Assembly: GCA_004335835.1 (NCBI GenBank)
Contig: RWJK01001422.1
Coordinates: 1-64,000, forward strand
Source: Scenedesmus sp. ARA3
Taxonomy: Eukaryota; Chlorophyta; Chlorophyceae; Sphaeropleales; Scenedesmaceae
Length of the DNA stretch: 64,000 nt
Direction: 5' to 3'
Shown here: positions 35,418 through 48,511 of the stretch, one piece after another
Position numbering within the stretch: the first letter of the stretch is position 1
How the letters are laid out: every line of letters begins with the position of its first letter
Notes under the pieces: model-generated
Database searches by the model: none
What the model was told of the DNA's origin: nothing
Seen by the model: the letters and a program-made list of their open reading frames with translations, nothing else
Made by a program: the position numbers and the translations under genes

Positions 35418-38151
35418 AGCAAGTGCATGGCGGTGTCCGTGGGGCTGGCGGCTTGAGGTCTGCCTGCAGTTGCATGTGGTTTGGTGCCTGGGTGCTGATA
35501 CACGTGGTTGGGCCGCTGCTGCTGTTGCAGCTGCTGTTGCACGTGTCATCTCTGCCGCCGGACTCTTCAGGTTATGCTAGTAGTTGTTGCCGCGGGGCTG
35601 GGGGTTGCATGGTTTGGCTGGGACGGCCTGTCAGCGCAGCTAATTGCAGTAGCTGTGTACTGCTTGTGACGGCTGCAGGAGTCCTGTTTGGGGGTTGCTG
35701 CTGTTGCATTGCTTCGCCGTGTTTGGTCGAGCTAGCTGCAGCAGCGGGTGGTGCCACTGATGCTGCTGCTGCTGCTGCTGCTGCTGTGGCATCATTCACA
35801 GCCCTGTTCAGCTTGTTTTGGGGTGGCATGGCCACAGTGCATTCTTCTTGTTGTTAGCAGATGCCAGCGTGTTGCTCAGGTGCAACAGCTGCTGCTGCTG
35901 CTGCTGAACACCATACTTGCAGACTGAGCTTGTGGGTGGCTGGCAGCGCGCTTTTTCCCTGCTGAATGCAAAACTCGGCAGCACGCGCGGTACCTGCACA
36001 GCCTCACCACTTGCAACGCATGCGCAGCCAGCTCTGTGCATAAGAGCTGGCATATTCTCAGGCAGCTTAGCAAGCGTGCTGGTGCTTGCGCCGCATCCTG
36101 CGGCGCTGCTGCAGCCAGCACAGGCAGAGCAGATACATCCTGCGAAGAGTTTGTTGTGTCAGTTCGGCCTGTTTGTTTGCAAAGTGTTACTCTTGCTTAC
36201 GCATGGCGGCACCTTTTGGTGGTTTGGTGGTGGGATGGCCTGTGCATTGCAGGAAACTGCACTGCCTAGGCTGTGCTTGCCGCTGCAATGTGTGTGGATG
36301 GCTGCGTGCCTGTGCTGCTTGCAATGGCATGCTGCTGTGCTGTCATGCTGGCACAGCCGCCAGTGTCAGCAGCAGCATCTCTGCAGTGTGGCCTTGCTGC
36401 AGTTGGTATCTTTGTGTGTGTTGTTGTGGTTGCGTCCAGCTGCTGTTGCTGCTGCGGTTGCGGTGTGCAGCCTGTTGCAGCAGCATCATTGGAAACGGCC
36501 GAACCGACGTGTCTATTGTGGGCGCCAAAGGTCGCTTTTGGTTCTAGCAGCATGCTGGCAGTTGCATGCTGCTATCAAAACCAAACGCGACCCGCATTCA
36601 GTTTTAGGGGTTTTGTTTCATTTAGGTGTGTGTGCTGTGCCTGTGCTCTCTCGGCCAGCTGTCGCAGTGTGCAAGAGGCACCTGAACTTGCCCTAGGTGC
36701 TGGCTGGTAGCATTTAAGAGGGTGTGGCAGCCTGGCTTAACCGGGTGCATGTGGGTTTTGCTATTGCTGCGTCTATGCATATGTTTGGTTGCGGGGCTGG
36801 ACGCCGCAGCCTGCATGAAGCGGGTCAGCCGCGAAATTTATTTTACAATATTTGACCGGCCCACGTTACTTTGACTTTGACCCCCCGCCTTGTTTGAGCG
36901 TGACGTAGCCAACCAGGGTTGTGGCGAGTTGGCGTTGACTGAAGGCTGCCGTTGATATGAGAAACCGGAGCTGATGGTGTGCATATACGTAGGCTGCGCG
37001 TTACACCTTGTCTATGATTACTTTGAGCATACCACATCCCGTTGTGTACAATCAACTCGACGCGTGTGTGCATATACCTAGGAAGGGTATGTGCATGTAT
37101 GCAGGCAGCAGCGAGGGTTCAGCACCCGCACTGCTGGCAGCAGGAGGTATTGCAGCCATCCACTGATGGTGTTTTTGGCAGCGCTGTGTCGGGCCAGGGG
37201 CTGTGTTTCTAGCAGCCTCTGTGAGGACTCTTCACAGAATTCGAATGTCGGACATACGAATTACAGGCTCACATCATTCAGGTGCCAGGCTGCATGTAGA
37301 TTAGCACGTACGCCAGCAAGAAGCAGGCATTTTGTGGTTTTGCCGCCGACGCTGCAGGTAGCCAGCCAGTCACACTGAAATGCACATATGCTTCGAACAG
37401 CAACCTCAGTGGCTGCAGTTGGGCTGGTGCAGGCATTGATGCAGTTGTTTCATTGGGCTGCTCAGCAGCTGTGCCCTGCGCCCTTGTGGCACAACGTGGC
37501 AAGAGTGTAGGGGTGTAACCACACGTCCTGTACGGCGATTGCAGATCAGCCTGAGCAGCACGACTTCGACTTGTCCCGATTTACAAGTTGCGTACATGTT
37601 GCGTACGCCTCAGATCAAACCGTAAAGACAGCCAAGTATTCCAGCCATGCACGCTGAGCCATATGCAGAAATCAGCCTAAAACTCCTGGAACTTCCTTGA
37701 CTCGAAGTTATTTCTGTAGCAGGAGCGCCAGCCGCCGCTGCTGCAGCGCAGGCAGGTAGCCCCCACCCCACCCCACACGCACACGTTGTGCACGCCACAG
37801 TAGCAAGCCTCGCAGCGACGAACGGCGGACGCAAGCCCGCAAAAACTTTGTGGGGCATGGTCCGTAGGGAAGAGTACTACTCGTGCATGATGCATCTGCA
37901 CGACTGCTGCTGCAGCTGCAGCCGGCCCCGTACATGTATTGCAATATCGCATCGCAAAGCGGCGGTTCAGATGACCCTGCTCAGCTGTAACGGCTGCCAC
38001 ACCAGGGCAAACTTTCATACAGAGGCACTGCCACTGAGTGGTGCCAGCACCGCTGTAGCTGCAGCTGCACTGTACACACATGTGCCACACAAGCATCTGC
38101 AGTGTGGCTGCGCGTCCTGCTCAGCAACAGCAGCAGCAGCTGCTGCTGCGA
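35418..38151. other. Convergent intergenic region, KCS/ELMO
   Basis: About 2.7 kb between two genes that face each other. It contains (CTG)n runs near 35760 and 35890 and a short TTTGACC cluster near 36851-36886. Open frames here are cysteine/leucine-rich artefacts of CTG/TGC runs. No gene was recognised. Confidence 0.45.
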
Positions 38152-41100
38152 TCACGCCGGCGGCCGCGCGTGCCGCTCCGCTGCCGCCATGGCCTGCTCC
38201 GGCGCTGCGGCCAGGCGCAGCAGGCGCGCTGGGTGCTGCCCCGCGTACTCTTCCAGCTGCTTCAGCACAAAGCCCGCCTCACGCATCGTCTTGCCCTGCA
38301 CCCACCTGCGGACACATGCAGCGGATGCATCAATGTGAGCCTCTGAAGTATGACAGTGTAACGCGTTCCAACGGTCTTGCCCTGCACCTCCGCAAGCCTA
38401 CACCATAAACGTTTGAGACCCAGCGAACAAGCCCAAGCGGCAGCCAGACTATCAGAACTAGCAGCTCCGAGCTGGCGGCCGCCAACTTCTTCTGCTGTGT
38501 GGTGACAATCACAGATTCTGCCTGTCTAGATTGCAATGTCAGCAACTGCCAGCCGTTCAGCGACTGTGTTGGCATCAACACTCGAGCAATATGTCGTGAC
38601 TTGATCTGAGTGGCCAGCAGCGGCAGCTGCGGCGGCCTGTTTCTACGCTTTGACCAGCAATTCAATTGCAAGGCTTGCGCAAGCCAACAACTGCCGGTAC
38701 TACCAACTAGTAGCTGCTGTTCTTGCAAACCAGCTAGCTTGTTGTTTGCTCTGGCTGGTCGTGCAGCCCACCTAGTAGAACTCGTCCAAGGCGCCGCAGT
38801 AGCAGGAGTTGGCTGTCCTGGCCCTGAACTGCATCGCCCTACACACCCATCATCAACTCGACTGGTCAACAGCAGCACACGCACCCTTGCATATAACTTA
38901 TAGAACGCGCCGCAGTAAAAGCAGTTGGCGGCAGCAAGGTGACTGCCCAAACACCCAACATCAGCTTGCTCGGCCAACAGCAGCACACCCACCTCGCGTA
39001 AAACTCATAGAACGCGCCGCAGTAAAAGCAGTTGGCAGCTGCCAGGTGGCTGCCGGCCCGCCGCGCGTGGCGGGCCAGCGCGCCGCCCCGCAGTGCCACC
39101 AGCGCCCAGCGGCTGATGTTGAGCGACACCACTGCCAGCGGGAACTCCTGGCGTGCACTGCAGGGGTGAAACAACGTGGCAAAACATGGCATGTGGCCAA
39201 TGGTAAGGCCAGCAGGGAATGACAGATTGAACTCAGCCGCAAGCACCAACAGTGCATTCAATGATTGTGCAGACACCACAGCCAGAGGGAACTCCTGGCG
39301 GGCGCTGCAAGGGGTGAGCATGACAAGTAGTAAGTGGCAATGTCTAGGGTTAGGCAGAATGGGCGTACTTGCAAGCACTAGGGCTGCAAGTGGTGCTTGC
39401 GCAGACACAACATCCAGAGGAAACTCCTGGCGGGCGCTGCAAGGGGGTGACAAGCGGCAAGCAGCAAGTGGCGAGACCTGCAGGGAATGACAGAATGGAC
39501 TGAGCCGCAAGCACCAGCAGCATAACTCATGCGTGTGCAGACACCATAGCCAGCGGTAACTCTTGGCGGGCGCTGCAGACAGCAAAAGGCAGCAGGGGTG
39601 TGGCGCAAGCAACAAGTGCGGATGTGCAAGCACTGTGATCATACTTACTGCAGCAGTGCTGCTCTGCTACAGTACTCCAGGCTGATTACCTTAGGGGAAA
39701 CTGTGGTGCATCTACACTCCCGCCGCCATCATCGGCGCTGATGCTGCACCAATAAACCAATCAACCTTGTCCGAGCCTCACCTGATGGAAAGCTGTTACA
39801 GCTTCTGCGCCGCCGCAGGGCTGTGGTGCGTCAGGTACAGCAGCTGCAGCAGCCCCAGCATGCCTCAGCAGCACTCATGTTGTCCCAACCTTGCGCGTGT
39901 GTGATCCTCACCTGATTGACAGCTGGTACAGCTTCTGCGCTGCCACAGGGCTGTGGTGCGTCAGGTACAGCAGCTGCAGCAGCCCCAGCATGCCTCAGCA
40001 GCACTCATGTTGTCCCAACCTTGCGCGTGTGTGATCCTCACCTGATTGACAGCTGGTACAGCTTCTGCGCCGCCACAGGGCTGTGATGATGCAAGTACAG
40101 CAGCTGCAGCAGCCCCAGCATGCCCACGCCCCTCAGGTCTGTGGCGGGGTCATCACCCTGGAAGCCGATGGCGCCCCAGTGCTGCCCGAAGCGCGGCACG
40201 GGCCCGGGCTGGCCTGCAGCAGCAGCAGCAGCAGCAGCAGATGTAGAGTCAGTGCTTCGACACAACTACACATGGGTGCCATCACTAGCAGTTCTACTGG
40301 TGTGCGAGTACTCTCCGCCTGGTTGTTGGCAGCATGAAGTCTCGACAAGCCACTGTGCAACGCCCGGCATGGTCCCACCTGCCCCCTGGCACCACCACAG
40401 CTGCACTCACCTGTGAACGCGCAGTACACCGCTTGCAGGATGCGCGTGTGCACCTCGCTCGCATCATTCAGCCCTGTCTTAGCCAGGCTCAGCAGCAGCA
40501 CCACCTCCTCATGTGCAGCACTGCCATCAGCAGCAGCCAGCTCAGCCCCTCCTCCCCCACATGCCACATCAGCAGCAGCAGCAGCACCACATGCTCCACA
40601 AGCCAGCAGCTGCGCCAGCCGCCGCGACAGCCAGCTGCGTTGTTTGGGGAGGCTTTGCAGGACAGTTGCGCGGTGGCTGCGCAGGTCGGTGGCCAGTAAG
40701 GACGCCTCGGCTGCTGGGTAGGCAACGATGCATCCTGCTGCTGCTGCTGCTGCTGCGCTGGTTGAATCCTGCAAGCAGGCATGCCAGTCAGTATAGCAGT
40801 ACAGCAAAGCGTGCTTGCCAGATCCTGTCCTTTGCTATCTCAAAGCAGGCAGTTGCCAGCAGCTGCTGTGACATGCACATGCACAGCACACACGTCATGG
40901 CATCACATCTGCTCACAGTGCAACCGTGCCTGAGCAAGAAAACTCAGCTGACTTCGCACTCCTGCTGCAACAGCCATCCTGCAAGGCTCACCTGCTGCTG
41001 CAACTCTGCCAGCCGCTGCCTGTTTGCTGCCTCCCACTCATCCTCCTCAACAGCAGGCACTGCTGCTGCTGCTGCTTCACCAGCAGCAGCACCAGCAGCA

Positions 41101-41577
41101 ACAACACTCGCAGCAGCAGCTTCACCAGCAGCTGCAAGCTTGTCTCCGCCAGCTTTGTCTGCTGCAGAGCCCTTTGGGCAGACTCGCAACTGTACAGCTG
41201 CCTCAATGCTGCCAGAGCTGGCTACACTGCCTTGCTCTGTTAGCAATGCTTCTGCTTCCGCTGTGGCTGCTGCCTCTGACAACACCGCTACCTGCTGCTG
41301 CTGCTGCTCCTGGCTGTGTTTCAAATGACAGGCATTGTTTTGCTGCTGCTGCGAGCAGATCGTAGCTTCCTGCCATCCCTGTGCGCTGCTGCTGCTGCTG
41401 CAACTACAGCCGGCACTCTGCATAGCACTGCTGTGCAGCTGCAGCTCTACCTCACTTGCATCAACAGCTGCTGCAGAGCTATCTACACTGCCAACGTTGC
41501 CGACACCACCACAATCAGCAGCCTGTAAGCTGCAGGCATGCTCCTGCAGGCTCTGCGGTAATACCACTGTCGCATCT

Positions 41578-41617
<40 letters not shown>

Positions 41618-43141
41618 CCGCTGACTCCTCATCCAGGCCTTCATTGTCTGCCTCCATCACTGCACTGAGCGTGCGCCTGTTCAGCAGAGAGGGGAACTGC
41701 GCTGCTGCCCAGGACTCCTCCTGTACTCCGAACAACACAGCACAGCACAGCACGACATCAGCACAGCACAGCGCAGCACGGCGCAGCGAAGTCAGATGAC
41801 AAGAGGCATATGACAACACCTTCCAGCTGTGCATTACTTTGACACTGCTCTGTCAAGGGAAACATGGGCGTTCAGAGGCAAGCTGACGGCAGCTGGGCAG
41901 TACACGCAGTATGCAAACCAGGGCCAAGGCGGCTAACAAACATGCTGGTTGCTTGGAACGACATCTGATGACCTGTTGCATGCGGTACTAATACATAAGG
42001 CTGTCAAGCAGGTGCACATGGCAGCAATCACCTGGTACTCAGGATGATGCACACCATGCTGCTGGTACGTGCTGCTGCTGCTGCTGCTGCTGCCTGCAGG
42101 AGGCATAACGTCCAGGAAGTCAAACTCGTCAGCAGCAAAGCCGCTGTGGTGAGGGGCCAAGCTGCTGCTGCTGTTGCTGGGTGCGCTGCTCGAGCAGCGA
42201 GCTGAAGCTGCCTGTATGCAGTTGAAGCAGCAGCAGTAGCAGTAAAAGCAGGCGTGTTCCTTCCACTCTGGAACAGCCAAGCAGCATGGTTTATGCTGTC
42301 GTTGAAATAGCGACTTATAGCCGCATGTTCAGCCACACTGCTGCTCAACTGGAGCAACAGCGATGCGATGGCTACATTGACTGCACTGCACATCAGCCGT
42401 CTTGCATTTTCACTATTAAGTTCAAGCCAGCAGCTTCACCCATGCTGCCGCTCACCTTGAGGCCCTCGCTTTCAAACATGGAAGCCACCTGCTGCTGCTC
42501 CTGCTCAGCCGCATCAGCTGCACTGTGGCCCTACTTCAAATGCCTAATTCCTATGCCGCAGCTCCAGCCATGCTGCTGCTCACCTTGAGACCCTCTCCCT
42601 CAAACATGGAGGCCAACTGTGGCGTGTGTGGCGTGGGCGCTGCAGCAGCCTCGTCCACGCTGCTCTCCGAGAAGCAGCACTCGGACGGCAGCATGCAGGC
42701 AAAGTCTGGCAGCTCAAGCGACATCAGGCCTAGGTGCCCTCCTGCAGGCTGCCGCAAGCCGCTTGTTCCGCTACTGCTACTGCTACTGCTGTTTCCTGGC
42801 AAGCTGCTACTGCTGCCGTTTGCTGAGCCGTATGATATGCTGCTGGCTCCGCCGTCGCTGCTGCAACATTTAAAGCTGCCCCATGCTGCTGCAATGTCTC
42901 CTGCAGCAGCTTCCTGGCCAGGTAGTGAGGCATTCAAGCTGCAGGATCCGCCGCTGCTGCTGCTGCTGCTGCTGTTGCCGCAGATACTGCTTGCTGCACC
43001 CTCAAGCAAGCTTGGCGTTCTGTGGTGCCTTGGTGGGGTTGAGGGCTGGCTTCCACTGCCGGTAGGGGACAGCTCAAGGTCAAACGATGCTCCATCCAGG
43101 GGGAATGACCCCAAGTTTATGCTGGTCAAACTGTTTGTCAT
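38152..43141 (-). CDS. ELMO-domain protein (ELMOD-like)
   Basis: Seven exons in coding order: 43141-42584, 42211-42032, 41720-40992, 40768-40411, 40213-40042, 39157-38993 and 38305-38152. They give 771 aa. The first ~490 residues are low-complexity Ser, Gln, Ala and Glu with no recognised domain. The ELMO domain occupies about residues 530-750. It includes SLAKTGLNDASEVHTRILQ, the signature WGAIGFQGDDPATDLRGVG, LLQLLYLHHHSPVAAQKLYQ, FPLAVVSLNIS, and NCFYCGAFYEFYARW near the end. The Arg in TDLRGVG aligns with the Arg proposed to stimulate GTP hydrolysis by Arf/Arl GTPases in ELMOD proteins. A role as an Arf/Arl-family GAP is therefore inferred from family knowledge. The long N-terminus is unusual, since small ELMODs are about 300 aa. 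Three introns contain exon-edge copies. Confidence 0.88.
38770..38945 (-). repeat. Two extra copies of ELMO exon 6 donor edge
   Basis: Copies of the exon 6 end (AANCFYCGAFYEFYAR) lie at about 38895-38945 and, more diverged, 38770-38820. The shared GCGCCGCAGT block is spaced 107 and 116 bp from the genuine exon and between copies. Confidence 0.85.
39285..39590 (-). repeat. Three extra copies of ELMO exon 6 acceptor edge
   Basis: The exon 6 start (ARQEFPLAVVS) with its TGCAG acceptor is repeated at about 39288, 39419 and 39556. Spacing is 131-147 bp from the genuine exon edge at 39157. Confidence 0.88.
39780..40041 (-). repeat. Two extra copies of ELMO exon 5 donor edge, exact 130-bp period
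   Basis: The exon 5 end (GLLQLLYLTHHSPVAAQKLYQLSIR-like) and its GTGAGG donor are repeated twice downstream in the intron at exactly 130-bp spacing, with few differences. These are the youngest-looking copies in the window. Confidence 0.92.
42453..42520 (-). repeat. Extra copy of ELMO exon 1 donor edge
   Basis: A copy of the exon 1 end (ASMFESEGLK|GTGAGC, genuine ASMFEGEGLK) lies 128 bp into the intron. Confidence 0.85.
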
Positions 43142-43761
43142 GCTGGCACTGCTGACAATGCTGCGGCAGGATCAGTGGTCGCTGCAGTACAGCATGTTTG
43201 TGCCAGCTGACAGGCAAGCTGGCTGAGGAGTCTTCTGCAGCAGCAAGTGCTGCAGCTCCATTAAGCTGCCGGGTGTAGCATTGCGGGGATGTACTGCATG
43301 TGTGCCTGTTCCTGCTCAGCTGTAAGTCTGCATGGCATGTGCCACAGCTCTTGCTACATCTATGCTGGCTCCTGCTGCTCTTGCTGGGGGTGACGGTCTT
43401 TGATAGCTGTTACTAGTTTAGAGGCAATCCTTCGAATGAAAATTGGACGTAAGGTGCTCAGCGCGTGTACAGCAGTGCCAAACACAGCAGCAGGAGAGTC
43501 TGACTCGAGTTATGCAGTGTAGCTACTGCTGTTCAATCAAACACTTCGTGCAAAACAGCATCTTGAACGTTTTGCATTGAACCTTTGGCATACCGCGCCA
43601 TCAGCTGCTACAATGTCACTCTCGGAAAGTCGTGGCGGTACACCATGCTTTTCCGCTGTCTCTGACTGTTGCATTGTGTTCAATTCATTTGTTTCGTTTG
43701 GAATTCGCTTCAAGCACCTATTATAAGCAGTTACAGCGATCTTGTTGAGCAGCAGTGCACA
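43142..43761. promoter_or_regulatory. Divergent promoter region, ELMO/methyltransferase
   Basis: About 620 bp between two start codons pointing apart. It must carry both promoters. No recognisable core element was seen. Confidence 0.45.
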
Positions 43762-46700
43762 ATGAACACCATGCTGCTGCGCCACCACACCTTGCGTAGA
43801 GCTATCATATGCGGGTACAGCAATCAACAAAGGACCTACGGCACGAACAGGACAGGCGGCAGGGGAGGGTCTGAACCTCGCCAGTATCAGCAGCAACAGC
43901 GCCGGCGGCAGCAGCAGCAATGGGATGATGATGGCTACTCTTCATACAACAGCTCTAGACCGCCGCGTCGCCGCGTTGAAAAAGCTCCAAAGCAGCTGCT
44001 CAGGCGCCCTGGCCAGCAACACACGTACTTGGTGTCTTGCCACCCTGGCCTAGAACAGGTCAGCACCAGCTCTACAGTCCTGAGCTGCTCGATTACTGCG
44101 TCATGTGCCGCGCTGCAGCACCCCAGACATTTTGCGAGCACACTAGCAAGCGTATAGAGGATCGCATACACATGCTTGCTACTGTTTCCATCCATGCCAT
44201 GTCTGCACACCAACAGCCTTCAAAAAATCATCCGCTCCTGATGTTTCCTGCAGGTGACAGCGGATGAGCTGCAGCAGCCTGGCCTGGAGGCAGCGCAGGG
44301 CGTTGAGGTCATAGCACCAGGCAGGGTGGCCTTCTCGTGAGTTTCCTGCAAGCAGCAGCTGCTGCGTCTTGATTGCTGTTGATTGTTTCCCTTGGTGTTG
44401 GCATGCTGCCACTGAAGTCATAGCACCAGGCAGGGTGGTCTTCCCGTGAGTGTCCTGCAAGCAGCAGCTGCTGCCTCCCCATTGCTGTTGATGAACATTC
44501 CTTTTGGTGTGGAATGCCAGCACGGGTGTCCCCGCAGCATGTGCTGCATCACAACAAACAACTCATTTGTCTCTGACCTGCAATGTAACCAGCAATGTTC
44601 AGATCAACACTTTTGCATCAACACGAGTTTGACATTCATGCCATGTTGCTGCCACTACTGCTGCTGATGATGCCGCTGCGGTTGCAGGTCTGACTCTTTG
44701 GCAGGCGGCTATGCAGCGGCGCTGTGCCTGCGATCAGCCACGCGTGTGCTGCAGATCATACACGAGGAAGACCTGAACCCAGACAGGGCAGCAGGAGACA
44801 CGGTAAATGATACGCCAGTCATCTTCATGCTGTCCGCAGTTGCCTCTCAGCGTTGGGTTGTGCTGAGAGCTCATGTCTTTGAATACCAACAGTGCGAGCA
44901 GCTGCCAGTGCTTGGCAAGCTCAGCAGTGCTGAAAAGCACAGCGTGAGCGTGTGTGTGTTGCCACCCTGCTTGCCATCCAAGCACAACCAGCAATGCTGC
45001 GCAGCCAGCACACTGCTACACATCGACATAAACACCATGCACCTGCACTTGACGGTACCCACTGAAAGCATTCAAGCCTAAGCTCTGGTGCTGGTGCTTG
45101 CCTGGCTGCAGGTGTATGAAGCCACTCGTGCAGGCGCACCCTGGCAGCAGCTGCTGCAGCCTGGGCAGACGCTAGGGGTGCACTGCATGCACTTCTATGG
45201 CAACAGCAACATAACAAACAGCCAGCTGGTTGCGCGGCGCGTGCGGGACGCCGTCTGCGACGCAGTGAGGGATGCACGGTGGGTGGCAGCAGCGGCAGCA
45301 GGAACAGCAGCAGCAGCAGCAGGTACAGCAGCGGTTTGGTTGTGCTGACACAGTCAAGGATGACACACACTGCAACCTTCTGTACTGTCACAATACGCTG
45401 GATTGGTATGCAGCCCAGCAGGATCACCTGCATATGCAATCATTGCACCCGCCTAGTGCCCCTAGGGACTGTCAATCTACTGTTGCTCCGTGCTTTTGGG
45501 TGATTTATTTGCTTTGGTATGGCTGCAGGGGCGTGCGGCCCGCTCCTCCTGATGGCGCGCCAGACCTGCCGCTGGTGTTCCAGATGCTCGATGACCGGCT
45601 GCAGCTGTTCAGGGACCTGGGGGGCGGCAGCCTGCACAGGTGTGCCATGTTGCAGATGGTTTCAGGACAGATATGAGCCTGCATGAGCACATCGTGGTGC
45701 ATGACTGGATGCAGCTGTTCAGGGACCTTGGAGGTGGCAGCCTACACAGGTGCGCTGCTGCACGCTGCTGCATGTGCAGATGTGTCTAGCGCAGTACTCA
45801 GTGCTGTGCAGCTCATTGAGAAGTGACTCTGGCTCTGCTGTGGCTACATGGCCTCAAGATCAGGCAGAGAAGGGCACATTCCATTTCATTTTTTCATGAA
45901 ACTACACATAAAACTAGATGTTGCAGTCGTTGACTTTGTGCTGCCTTTGCTGGTGGTTGTGTACTGCCTGCAGGCGCGGATACAGGTCCGGTGCTGCAAT
46001 GCACAAAGCTGCGCTCAACGAGGCAGCTGCGGCGGGGCTGCTGCTGCTGGCGGGATGGCAGCAGCACAGTCAGCAGCAGGGTGAGCAGTCTTCTGCAGCT
46101 GCCGCTGTGTTGCCAAAGGCGCTGCTCGGCAGCATGAAGCGCGCTGCATTGCTCATGGTCAGCAGTGGTGCTTGCAAGAATCATGACTGCATGTTGAACT
46201 CAAGTATGTGCTTCTACATGGCTGCAGCTGTAGTGGCACTTGACAGCAGCAACCTTGAACACCGTCTTCAACAGTAACCGCATCCATCACATCCATCGTG
46301 CTGATGTTTCCCTACCTTCTTATTGCTTGCAGGCGTTGTGTTGGCCGACCCAATGTGCGGTTCAGGCACGCTGCTGATTGAAGCGGCGCTCATCGCCACA
46401 GGCGCCGCGCCCGGCCTGCTGCGCAGCAGGTGGCCCTTTGAGGACTGGCACGACCACGACTCGCAGGTGGGTGCGTTGCAGTATTTTTGAACTGAAAATG
46501 GACCGTGTGTCAGTTTGATGCGCCGTAGCCGATGCATCAAGCAAGGCATGGCACGTGGCACGACCACGGCTCGCAGGCGGGTGCGCCATAATCAATTGTA
46601 AGCTTGACAGATCAAGCGTGGGCATTGATGCGTGGTAGGCAAATAGGCTCAAGTGGGGATATGCTTAAATAGTAAGCGTGGCCCTGAACGCCACCATGTT

Positions 46701-48511
46701 TTAGAGGTGGGTGGCGTTGGCCAGACAAGATCGCCAGAAGTGACAATCTGCATGCACACATCAGACTACTTATCTAACCCAGGTCGAGCCTACTCCAGTG
46801 GTTGACCACAGCACATCATGCTAAACGACACACTGAGCAACACTGCTTGCAGGTGCGCGCGGAGTGGCGTGCAGTGCGGCAGGCAGCGCAGCAGCGAGCT
46901 GAGCAGGGCTGGGCTGACTGGGAGGCCAGGGGCGGGCAGCTGCTGGGCAATGACCTGCATGAGGTGAGCCTTGCAGGGATCAGTCATATGAACTGCTTGT
47001 GTTTTTAAGATCCACAAGTGTGTTTCGTGTGTATTGATTGGTGGCTGGATGGCGGGCCAGGGGCGGGCAGCTGCTGGGCAGCGACTTGCATGAGGTGAGC
47101 GGTTGCTACAACGCCATTCAATAAATAAGACGAACAAATCTAGGACACGCTGCATATGAAGTGTGTTGCATAGCGGCAGGTGCAGTGTGTCAGAAAGTGC
47201 ATTGTTGGTGGCTGATTGAGTGGCCAGGGGTGGGCAGCTGCTGGGCAATGACCTGCATGAGGTGAGGGCTTGGGGCAAGGGGCTGCTGGGATATGCCCAT
47301 TACTTATTGCTGTAGTAGATTTGTGACATGTTTCTCATCATCAGATGGCTGGGTGTCAGGTAGGCGCTATGCTGGCCTGCGTTGCACACTTGGGTTTACT
47401 TGGTGTTGCCACGAGTACGCATGGGGCAAACGGCATCGTGCACAAATGACCGCCGCTGTTCTTGCTGTGTGTTGCTGTCTGCTGCCACCTGACTGTTCCG
47501 TGTTTTTGGCAGGGTGCGCTGCGGCTAGCACATCAGTCTGCAGAGGCAGCAGGGGTGTCTGACCTCATCAGGTTGAGCAACCGCCCCTGCGGTAACTGGC
47601 AGCCTGCGGCAACCCCCAAACTTGTTGTCTGCAACCCCCCCTGGGGCAGACGATTGATGGGTGAAGAGCAGAACAGCGACAGCAGCAGAAGCAGCAGCAG
47701 CAGCAGCAGCAGGGGTAGAGACGGGTGGGGCAGGGATGCTGGGAGCGGACGCGACAGCAGCAGGGGCAGCCAGCAGCAGTGGGAAGATGAGGGTGCATAT
47801 GACAATGATGATGATGAAGAGCTGGCAGAGACGTGGCAGCAGCTGGCAAGCTTCCTCAAGCAGCAGTGCCCAGGTGAGCTGGCCTGCTGCTGGAGTGGGC
47901 TTGAAAGGCCTTGACTTCATGCTTGTTTTGTGTCTAAAGATAGCATCAGCTGGCAAGCTTCCTCAAGCAGCAGTGCGCAGGTGGGCTGGCATGCTGGCTG
48001 CTGCTGCAGCGTTTTAGGTGTAGGCTTACGCTTGCGTACTAGAGGCGTAATGGCAGCAACACTTGAACATGATTGTGCATGTACTGCTCTGTCGTACAGT
48101 AAAGGCGCGCCAGAGCAGGCTTGCATATACCTCTTGCTGCTGCTGAGAGCGGTAGTCGCTCGATGCCAGCATGCTGCGGCTGGGCTGCTTCTATATTCAC
48201 CTGCAGGCGCTGAGGCCTGGGTGTTATTGGGCAGCCGGGACATCACGCAGCACCCTCCACTGAGATTCAGTCACATCTTATGTCGACGCAATGCTGCTGC
48301 ATGCTGTGCTCCTGCAGGAGCTGAGGCGTGGGTGTTATCGGGCAGCCGGGACGTCACGCAGCATCTAGGTATGCGCTCCAGCAAGAAGCGCTCTCTGAGC
48401 ATCGGAGGCGTGAAGACTGCTTGGCTCAAGTACGAAGTGCGCGGGCAGCAGCAGCAGCAGGAGTGGCAGCAGGAGCGGGTAGCAGCGCGGAGGCAGGGCC
48501 AGGAGGGCTGA
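43762..48511 (+). CDS. THUMP-domain RNA methyltransferase (RlmL-like)
   Basis: Ten exons close in frame to 559 aa: 43762-44058, 44254-44336, 44688-44802, 45112-45278, 45529-45639, 45974-46080, 46333-46466, 46853-46963, 47513-47873 and 48318-48511. The N-terminus is basic and hydroxylated ([20 protein letters not shown]), suggesting organelle import. A THUMP-type region follows: [36 protein letters not shown], and [13 protein letters not shown]. The catalytic half has RRGYRSGA, the SAM-binding motif [18 protein letters not shown], and the target-base motif [11 protein letters not shown]. This matches the RlmL/UPF0020 family, which makes N2-methylguanosine in large-subunit rRNA. An organellar rRNA target is inference. 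A Ser/Gly/Gln-rich insert follows NPPWG. Five or more introns carry exon-edge copies, mostly at about 110-bp spacing. Confidence 0.88.
44416..44500 (+). repeat. Extra copy of methyltransferase exon 2 donor edge
   Basis: The exon 2 end ([11 protein letters not shown]) with GTGAGT donor and the following CAAGCAGCAGCTGCTGC intron start is duplicated at 109-bp spacing. Confidence 0.88.
45711..45750 (+). repeat. Extra copy of methyltransferase exon 5 donor edge
   Basis: The exon 5 end ([14 protein letters not shown]) and donor recur 110 bp downstream in the intron. Confidence 0.87.
46557..46585 (+). repeat. Extra copy of methyltransferase exon 7 donor edge
   Basis: GGCACGACCACG(A/G)CTCGCAG recurs 111 bp downstream. 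In the copy the donor GTGGGT has become GCGGGT. Confidence 0.85.
47058..47270 (+). repeat. Two extra copies of methyltransferase exon 8 donor edge
   Basis: The exon 8 end ([18 protein letters not shown]) is repeated at about 47060 and 47227, spacing 131 and 167 bp. Both copies keep the GAG|GTGAG donor. Confidence 0.88.
47948..48250 (+). repeat. Copies of methyltransferase exon 9 donor and exon 10 acceptor edges
   Basis: The exon 9 end ([10 protein letters not shown]) recurs at 47948, spacing 107 bp, with GTGGGC as donor. The exon 10 start ([16 protein letters not shown] with CCTGCAG acceptor) occurs at about 48202, 110 bp before the genuine exon. One intron thus has an echo at each end. Confidence 0.88.

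Noticed and set aside
41580..41626. (CTG)n run as a microsatellite only
   Set aside because: On the minus strand it is the poly-Gln coding stretch of ELMO exon 3, so it is explained by the gene.
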